Shown here: in pieces, positions 58,790 to 64,000 of the stretch | Layout of the letters: each line of letters begins with the position of its first letter | Numbering within the stretch: the first letter of the stretch is position 1 | Made by a program: the position numbers and the translations under genes | From: Bacillus sp. UNC41MFS5 | GTDB taxonomy: Bacteria; Bacillota; Bacilli; Bacillales_B; DSM-18226 | Length of the DNA stretch: 64,000 bases | Assembly: GCF_000686805.1 (NCBI RefSeq) | Contig: NZ_KK366020.1 | Location: 272,969-336,968 of the forward strand | Reading direction: 5' to 3' | Notes under the pieces: generated by a model | What the model was told of the DNA's origin: nothing | Database searches by the model: none | What the model saw: the letters and a program-made list of their open reading frames with translations, nothing else

Positions 58790-60244
58790 TTAATAAGTAA
58801 GATTTAATACAGTTACTTTTTCACGCGTCATCGATTCAATGCTCTTGCGGATACCTTGCGCACCCATTCCAGATCCTTTTACACCGATAAATGGGAAATG
58901 ATCCGGGCCGCGTTCGGTACGTCCGTTTATTTGAACTGAGCCTGTTTCAATTTTATTCGCAATCGCAAATGCTTTATTAATATCTTTGGTAAAGACACTT
59001 GCCTGTAAGCCAAATTCAGATTCATTCGCAATATTGATCGCTTCTTCATCAGAGGATACACGGATTATTGGAAGCACAGGTCCGAACGGTTCCTCCCAAG
59101 CTACGGTCATGTCTTCTGTCACATGATCAAGAAGAGTAGGGTAAATTAAATTGTGTTCACGCTTATTTCCTGTTACAAGGGTTGCGCCTTTTTCAATGGC
59201 ATCCTCAATTAATCCTTGAACAAAGTCAGCAGACTGATTATCAATTAACGGGACAACCGTGCTGCCGTCTTCCGGGGAACCTACCACCAGTTTTTCAATT
59301 TCTTCTTTTAAAATCGAAGCAAGCTCGTCCGCAACACTGTCATGAACTAATACGCGTTTAATCGCTGTGCAACGCTGACCGGAATAAGAAAATGCACCGC
59401 TGATAATATGTTTCGCCGCTTCATTTAAATCAGCATCTTCCCGCACAATACCAGGATCTTTCCCACCAAGCTCAAGTACAAGTGGAATCATGCCCGCCTT
59501 TTTCGCTAAGCGAGTTCCGGTATTTGTTCCGCCTGTAAAGGAAATCATATTAATTCCTTTATGCTCCACCAAGTAATCACCAATAACTGAACCACGACCT
59601 GTCACGATATTGACAAGACCTTTTGGAAAGTTTGCTTTGTGAAGAGCCTCAATCATTTTTATCCCGCTGATCGCGCCTTGTGTAGCAGGTTTAAAGATGA
59701 CTGCATTCCCGGAAATAAGTGCAGGTGCCAGTTTAGCAGCAGCTAAATTGACCGGATAGTTAAATGGAGGAATGGCTAGGACTATTCCAAGTGGAACACG
59801 ATCAACAATCGCAATCTTAGACTTAGAACCGCCCGGGAAGCTATCTCCCTTTAAACTCTCTCCTTTCATATGCATCGCTTCTTCTACCGTGTATCGAATG
59901 AAACCGGCAGTACGTACGACTTCACTCTTTGCATCATTAAAACTTTTCCCAACTTCTTTCATAATGATTTCAGCAATTTCCTCTTGCATGTTTTCTAATT
60001 CATCTGCCCATTGATACAAAAATTTTGCCCGTTCTTGAAGTGAAGTATCTGCCCAATTTTTTTGGGCTATATTAGCATAATAAATTGCCTCATCTACCTC
60101 TTCAGTTGTAATCGCCTGTACTTCTCCAAGCACTTCATAAAGATAAGGTGACGTGATTTTAATTGTTTCACCAGACTTACTTTCTCTCCATTCCCCATTT
60201 ATATAGAAAGGATAAGCTGTTAAGGATAATACGTTTGTTGGCAT
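58790..60244 (-). CDS. gapN: NADP-dependent non-phosphorylating glyceraldehyde-3-phosphate dehydrogenase
   Basis: 484 residues of the aldehyde dehydrogenase superfamily with the GapN-specific text GRTERGPDHFPFIGVKGSG near the C-terminus and catalytic Cys in FSYSGQRCTAIKRVLVH, and Glu in LELGGKDPGI. GapN converts glyceraldehyde-3-phosphate irreversibly to 3-phosphoglycerate with NADP, a bypass of GAPDH and PGK that makes NADPH. AAGGAGG lies 7 bases before the ATG. Single-gene unit. Confidence 0.94.
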   Translation of the reverse strand: MPTNVLSLTAYPFYINGEWRESKSGETIKITSPYLYEVLGEVQAITTEEVDEAIYYANIAQKNWADTSLQERAKFLYQWADELENMQEEIAEIIMKEVGKSFNDAKSEVVRTAGFIRYTVEEAMHMKGESLKGDSFPGGSKSKIAIVDRVPLGIVLAIPPFNYPVNLAAAKLAPALISGNAVIFKPATQGAISGIKMIEALHKANFPKGLVNIVTGRGSVIGDYLVEHKGINMISFTGGTNTGTRLAKKAGMIPLVLELGGKDPGIVREDADLNEAAKHIISGAFSYSGQRCTAIKRVLVHDSVADELASILKEEIEKLVVGSPEDGSTVVPLIDNQSADFVQGLIEDAIEKGATLVTGNKREHNLIYPTLLDHVTEDMTVAWEEPFGPVLPIIRVSSDEEAINIANESEFGLQASVFTKDINKAFAIANKIETGSVQINGRTERGPDHFPFIGVKGSGMGAQGIRKSIESMTREKVTVLNLTY

Positions 60245-60249
60245 AATAA

Positions 60250-60845
60250 ATCCTCCTTGAATTTTTTAATATATTTTGAATATATTGAAAAAAATAGATT
60301 GGGACATAATTTGTCCTACATAGACATAAAATGTCCCGTTTTGTGTAAAAAAAATGATTCTTGCAAGATTAGTCATTCCTTCATTGGGACCACTTTAGAT
60401 TATATTTTTTTAACTTTTCAATTTTCCCATTTCCATAAAAGATTGGAATCTTACCAAAAATATTATGGATTATATTTAGAAAAATAAAAATAGTTTCTAC
60501 AAAAGATATCAAAACATTACAAAAATAGACAAAATTCAATCATTATAGATCCTAACTATCCATAGATCAAAAATTCTAAGAAAACTAATAATATGCCCTT
60601 CAAATTCATATTCAAATTGATAGCCACTTTATATTACATTTTCGATGTTTTATATAAAGAATGGATTTAAGAAAGAATTGTCGGTTTTTTTATTTTTTAG
60701 TCCAAAATTTTCATATATCACTAAATTATGGACAGAAAATGATGGATATTGTCGAATCTTACAGAGGGGGGTAAAAGGTCATAGGTCACATTCAGTGTCA
60801 TTCATGATCATCCCGTTAAGACATCGACAGAGGGAATAGGAGAAG
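60250..60845. other. AT-rich gap between gapN and the LysM/SH3 gene
   Basis: No supported gene. Between about 60740 and 60840 the DNA becomes richer in G (AGAGGGGGGTAAAAGGTCATAG) and could be an RNA leader, but no known riboswitch motif was recognised. Confidence 0.4.
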
Positions 60846-60847
60846 TA

Positions 60848-62101
60848 GTGAATATGACGAACAAATTATTTGTGAATGGTGAATTAGCTATTATCAGAAA
60901 AGAAACTCATGGAAAAAGCAAGCAAACAAAAAGTGCACCAGAGTTCACTTCGAGGATGGAAAAACGCCAATATGATCAAAGATTCAATTATTTTGATATT
61001 CGTAATGTATTAGATATCAAAGGAATCCTAAAAGATATTCGTGCCAATTGGAATTCATATGTGTCACAGGTTAACCAAATGATTCAAAAAAGCCCTGTAA
61101 AAAATCTAGTCGTGACTGGGATATTTACTATTGTCCTTAGCTTTTTTGCAAGCACAGCCAATGCGGCCTTTATTGAGGAATATACCTATCAGGTAAAAAG
61201 TGGTGAAAAAATCGAAGCGATTGCGGCGGCACATGGGGTAACCCCACAAGAAATTTTAGAGGCCAATGGGCTGACTTCCATCAACGGGAAAAAAATCCTT
61301 TTACCAAAAGTACATAATCGAACGGTGAATGCCACAACGCTAAATGTTCGGACACATCCGACGACAGAAAGCAGTATCATAGGAACCTATAAAAAAGGGG
61401 AAGTTGTGAAGGTTTCATTCGTAGAAAACGGTTGGGCACGCATTCTGATCAAAGGAAGAGTTTGTTTTGTGAATGCTAATTATCTTACTACACCAGGGGA
61501 AACGACTAAGCCAGCTATAACTCAAGCCAAAACGATGTATGTAAATGCGACAACATTAAGAGTGAGAGAAGCTACCTCTACGAGTGGTACGGTAATAGGT
61601 ATGTTAAAGTTAAACGATCGTGTGTCGGTGAGATCCTCTAATAAAGGGTGGGCTCAAATTGATTTCAACGGTAAAACGGCGTTTGTCAGTGAAACCTACT
61701 TAACTATGAACAAACCAGCAACAACAAAACCAAGTTCATCTATGTATGTGATTAAGCCTGGTGATACGTTTGTAAAAATCAGTAAAGCCTTAAATATCTC
61801 AGTCACATCCATTCAAGAACTAAATCCAACCGTTGACCCAGTAAAGTTGAAAATTGGGCAAAAAATTAACATCCCTGCCAATATAGCAACTGTCACTACT
61901 AATCAAATAAAAGTATCAGCGCAACTTCAAGCCGTAGACCCTAATGGAACGTTTCGTTTTATTACGGCTAATGGAAACACGTATGCTGCCAAAGCATCAG
62001 GAGAGTTGATAAAGGAATTAGTAGAACATATTGGGCAAAAAGTATCCCTAACCCTTGAAGGGAAACGGGGTCAACAAATGACTTTACTTTCTGTTCAATA
62101 A
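60848..62101 (+). CDS. LysM/SH3 domain envelope protein
   Basis: About 417 residues. A cytosolic N-terminal region of about 75 residues (FNYFDIRNVLDIKGILKDIR) leads to one membrane segment (VTGIFTIVLSFFASTANA). Then a LysM domain (YTYQVKSGEKIEAIAAAHGV), two SH3-type domains (ATTLNVRTHPTTESSIIGTY and a similar one), a second LysM (YVIKPGDTFVKISKALNISV) and a beta-rich C-terminus. It anchors in the membrane and binds peptidoglycan, with no catalytic domain. A truncated copy is at 17.8-18.1 kb. GTG 60848 or ATG 60854 may start it. Confidence 0.88.
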   Translation: MNMTNKLFVNGELAIIRKETHGKSKQTKSAPEFTSRMEKRQYDQRFNYFDIRNVLDIKGILKDIRANWNSYVSQVNQMIQKSPVKNLVVTGIFTIVLSFFASTANAAFIEEYTYQVKSGEKIEAIAAAHGVTPQEILEANGLTSINGKKILLPKVHNRTVNATTLNVRTHPTTESSIIGTYKKGEVVKVSFVENGWARILIKGRVCFVNANYLTTPGETTKPAITQAKTMYVNATTLRVREATSTSGTVIGMLKLNDRVSVRSSNKGWAQIDFNGKTAFVSETYLTMNKPATTKPSSSMYVIKPGDTFVKISKALNISVTSIQELNPTVDPVKLKIGQKINIPANIATVTTNQIKVSAQLQAVDPNGTFRFITANGNTYAAKASGELIKELVEHIGQKVSLTLEGKRGQQMTLLSVQ

Positions 62102-62154
62102 ATAAAGTTAGCCTCAGGTATTTGGCTTTCTCTAATGGATTGTTGCTTTCTTAG

Positions 62155-62280
62155 ATTCGCTGATTAAACTCAAAAATTCGCTGATTGAGCTAAGAAATTC
62201 GCTGATTTGGCTAAGAAATTCGCTGATAGAATCCGAAAATTCGCTCGTTAAGCACCATAATTCGCCCATAGACTGGTTAG
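62155..62280. repeat. 21-bp tandem array F (core ATTCGCTGATA)
   Basis: Six units start at 62155, 62176, 62197, 62218, 62239 and 62260, every 21 bases exactly. Each begins ATTCGCTGAT (degenerate in the last two: ATTCGCTCGT, ATTCGCCCAT) and continues with about 10 variable bases. Read on the minus strand they give heptads such as ISEFLSQ. The array starts 54 bases after the LysM/SH3 stop, in the same place that array B occupies after the pseudogene. Confidence 0.9.
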
Positions 62281-62477
62281 GTTGTTAAAAAAATAATGGG
62301 ATTTAGTGTTTAAGAGGTAGATTTACACAGAAAAGAAGCTTTGATGGGAATGACTTTAATTTAAAACCCTGAATTATGTCATAAATCTCTTAAAATATGT
62401 TATAAATATCTCTAGCTTGAGGTGATTTCAAATTAATCTCCAGTAAATGTCTTAAATTTTTATAATACGAAAAATAA

Positions 62478-62532
62478 AAAAGGCTATCGAATTTTTCCGA
62501 TAGCCTGAAGACTGCTATATAGCAGTCTTTCG
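62478..62532 (-). terminator. Double terminator of the PspA operon
   Basis: Minus-strand AGGCTATCG/CGATAGCCT stem (62479-62506) with a T-run, preceded by AAGACTGCT/AGCAGTCTT (about 62511-62532), just downstream of the 196-aa gene. Confidence 0.85.
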
Positions 62533-62540
62533 GCGATTCA

Positions 62541-63131
62541 CTATGCTTGTAATTTCTCCATTCTGTTAAATGCTTGTTCCCAATCATCAACAGGACTGGA
62601 CCCTTTATCGGGTGTTGAATGATCTCGTGGCACAGCTGATTCCTTGTTCGAATGGACTCTACCACCCATCCAGTATTTTTTCCCCATCCAATAAACAATC
62701 GATCCAGCAATCATCACAGGTAAGAGGGGAAGAAAGCCAATGAAGCTAAGAATATAGCCTAACCATTTATTCTTGCCAAACTTGCGTAGGTACCAGCCTG
62801 TTAGTAAAGCAGCGAAAGTTATAGCGAAAAATAAAATATTGAATAAAATGAACTCATCAGCACTTATCCCTAATGTTGCGCTCAAAGGTGAAACCATTGT
62901 CTCTACACTGCTTGGTACGTAGGCTTGTCCCAGCTCTATTATGGTTGTTTTCAGATTGGTCCCCAAGTTTTTCATGAAATCTGTGCCTTGGTTGATTATG
63001 CCTTGAATAAAGGTTTGGGTTACTCCACCTGGCTTGGCATATTGCTGGCCAAGAAATAATACAACAACGCTTAAAACAAAAGCTCCGAGCAGCCAGCGCC
63101 AACCTTTCCTCTGCTTTTTCGATTCCTTCAT
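62541..63131 (-). CDS. Membrane protein in the PspA operon
   Basis: 196 residues: an N-terminal helix (WRWLLGAFVLSVVVLFLGQQ), a soluble region, two more helices (FILFNILFFAITFAALLTGW and LGYILSFIGFLPLLPVMIAG) and a charged C-terminus. It starts 4 bases after the pspA stop in the same operon. Unknown function; a membrane partner of the PspA protein is a reasonable inference. Confidence 0.75.
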   Translation of the reverse strand: MKESKKQRKGWRWLLGAFVLSVVVLFLGQQYAKPGGVTQTFIQGIINQGTDFMKNLGTNLKTTIIELGQAYVPSSVETMVSPLSATLGISADEFILFNILFFAITFAALLTGWYLRKFGKNKWLGYILSFIGFLPLLPVMIAGSIVYWMGKKYWMGGRVHSNKESAVPRDHSTPDKGSSPVDDWEQAFNRMEKLQA

Positions 63132-63135
63132 AAGC

Positions 63136-63780
63136 CTACTTACTTTCCTTTAGCTGTGCCAATTCACGTTCTACCGCTTCCTGTATTTCCAAGTTTACAG
63201 GAGGGGCAGATGGGGTAAAGTAGGAAGCGGCCAACGCCTGTGCCTCTAGTTGTTGAACATAATCTTCCACTCGATTGAACCCTTTCAAGGCATTGTCCGT
63301 ATTGAAGGAAGCGATCGCTGCTTGCAACTGCTCTTGCGCTTTTGCGGCATGTGCACGTGAGAGGAGCACTAGGCGCCTGTTTGCTAATTCGTTGTATTTT
63401 TCAAGTAATACATCAATTTGATCACGGAGTGCCGACGTCTGTTGTTTTATTGCCGCATACTGCTCTGCATAGAGCTTCAGCTTGGCTTCCTCTTTCAATT
63501 TTTCTTGAAGAGCAATCCTTGCGAGGGTGTCCTCACCGTTTGCGACAGCAAGCTCTGCTTGGCGAGTTCGTTTCGCAACCAAAACTTGTGCCTCTGCCAC
63601 CAGCAGCCCCTGACGTTTTTCTAAGTACAGCTGCTGCCCTAATGCATCCTTTGCCTTATCCACCTGCTCGTCCAATTCACGCATATATTGATTCATTAAA
63701 CTGATTGGATCTTCCACCTTATCCAGAACTTCATGTATATCTGCCATCACCATTGTTTTTACTCGATTAAAAATACCCAT
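63136..63780 (-). CDS. pspA: PspA/IM30-family protein
   Basis: 214 residues: MGIFNRVKTMVMADIHEVLD and EDPISLMNQYMRELDEQVDK are the PspA/IM30 N-terminal signature, followed by long coiled coils. PspA proteins assemble into ESCRT-III-like rods on stressed membranes and maintain membrane integrity. The usual Bacillus PspA is about 225 residues. The flanking genes encode membrane proteins, typical of phage-shock operons such as ydjFGHI. The start overlaps the upstream gene stop within a few bases. Confidence 0.94.
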   Translation of the reverse strand: MGIFNRVKTMVMADIHEVLDKVEDPISLMNQYMRELDEQVDKAKDALGQQLYLEKRQGLLVAEAQVLVAKRTRQAELAVANGEDTLARIALQEKLKEEAKLKLYAEQYAAIKQQTSALRDQIDVLLEKYNELANRRLVLLSRAHAAKAQEQLQAAIASFNTDNALKGFNRVEDYVQQLEAQALAASYFTPSAPPVNLEIQEAVERELAQLKESK

Positions 63781-63781
63781 T

Positions 63782-64000
63782 TTACATTTCCTCCTTAGAA
63801 AGATTCTTTTCCCATGTATCCAAAATGTGTGAGTTGTTGTTTACCACTGGTGTCGTGTAGCCGATGGGGCTGAACTCTTTTGATTTAGAGGAGCCCACTT
63901 TCTTAAACAACCAGTAAGCGCCCGCACCAATGGCTAGAACCGGAAGGGCTGCCTTTAAAGCTGTGACAAGACCAACACCGATTAATCCGTAACCAGCCCA
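63782..64000 (-). CDS. Membrane protein upstream of pspA, C-terminal part
   Basis: 72 codons are visible before the window end: GYGLIGVGLVTALKAALPVL, one hydrophobic helix, then a soluble tail with SSKSKEFSPIGYTTPVVNNN and ILDTWEKNLSKEEM. Stop TAA nearly touches the pspA start, so the genes form one operon. The N-terminal part lies outside the window. Confidence 0.75.
   Translation of the reverse strand, partial: WAGYGLIGVGLVTALKAALPVLAIGAGAYWLFKKVGSSKSKEFSPIGYTTPVVNNNSHILDTWEKNLSKEEM

Noticed and set aside
60740..60845. Riboswitch upstream of the LysM/SH3 gene
   Set aside because: G-rich leader attracted attention because c-di-AMP riboswitches control similar genes, but no recognisable conserved core could be found.

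Overview
This window is chromosomal-type DNA from an endospore-forming Bacillaceae, best matching the Bacillus/Neobacillus group. The case rests on spore-coat laccase CotA, a CotD remnant, a CotB/YwrJ-like protein, YmaF, many YjcZ-type sporulation miniproteins, AGGAGG-type ribosome binding sites, frequent TTG/GTG starts, low GC and strong intrinsic terminators. No rRNA, tRNA, CRISPR array, complete insertion sequence or prophage is visible. Names are assigned by reading motifs; no database search was run.

Layout. 1-11 kb: end of an MFS exporter, an aldo/keto reductase, methyltransferase, membrane proteins, then a minus-strand group of SNF2 helicase, alpha-CTD/HhH protein and SWIM zinc-finger protein. 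This part carries copies of a GGTGTCAGGCACC repeat. 11-19 kb: a secreted WG-repeat protein; a coat-like group (Gly/Tyr-rich protein, tandem-repeat protein, CotA); a ParM-like actin with an overlapping small partner; a DUF47 protein; then decayed DNA (LysM/SH3 pseudogene, 21-bp repeat array, CotD remnant, coat-like fragment). 19-24 kb: a DHA2 drug exporter with divergent TetR regulator and operators, a YitT-type protein and a repeat protein. 24-33 kb: a duplicated array of miniproteins (YjcZ long and short forms, Sm-like 64-aa proteins, YmaF) and a paralogous 117-aa pair with sigma-K-like promoters.

33-45 kb: three tandem CBO0543-like membrane proteins plus a distant fourth, three GNAT acetyltransferases (one at 32.3 kb), a surface protein whose last repeat is completed only by a -1 frameshift, DUF3231 and DUF3291 proteins, a PrmC-like methyltransferase and a LysM/NlpC-P60 cell-wall hydrolase. 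45-50 kb: a molybdate regulator divergent from modAB, and an aldehyde dehydrogenase. 50-64 kb: DUF421 protein, cystine carrier TcyP, an ArsB-type permease next to a CotB/YwrJ-like protein, an SDR enzyme with divergent MerR regulator, GapN, the intact LysM/SH3 protein matching the 17.8-kb pseudogene, and a PspA operon.

The most unusual feature is a set of non-coding tandem arrays. Four have a near-exact 21-bp period (two helical turns), each unit having a fixed core of about 10-11 bp and a variable remainder, at 8.0, 18.2, 51.5 and 62.2 kb. Related arrays at 45.1 and 49.6 kb have periods of about 25 and exactly 10 bp. Two of the 21-bp arrays lie just downstream of the LysM/SH3 gene and of its pseudogene, with different core sequences.
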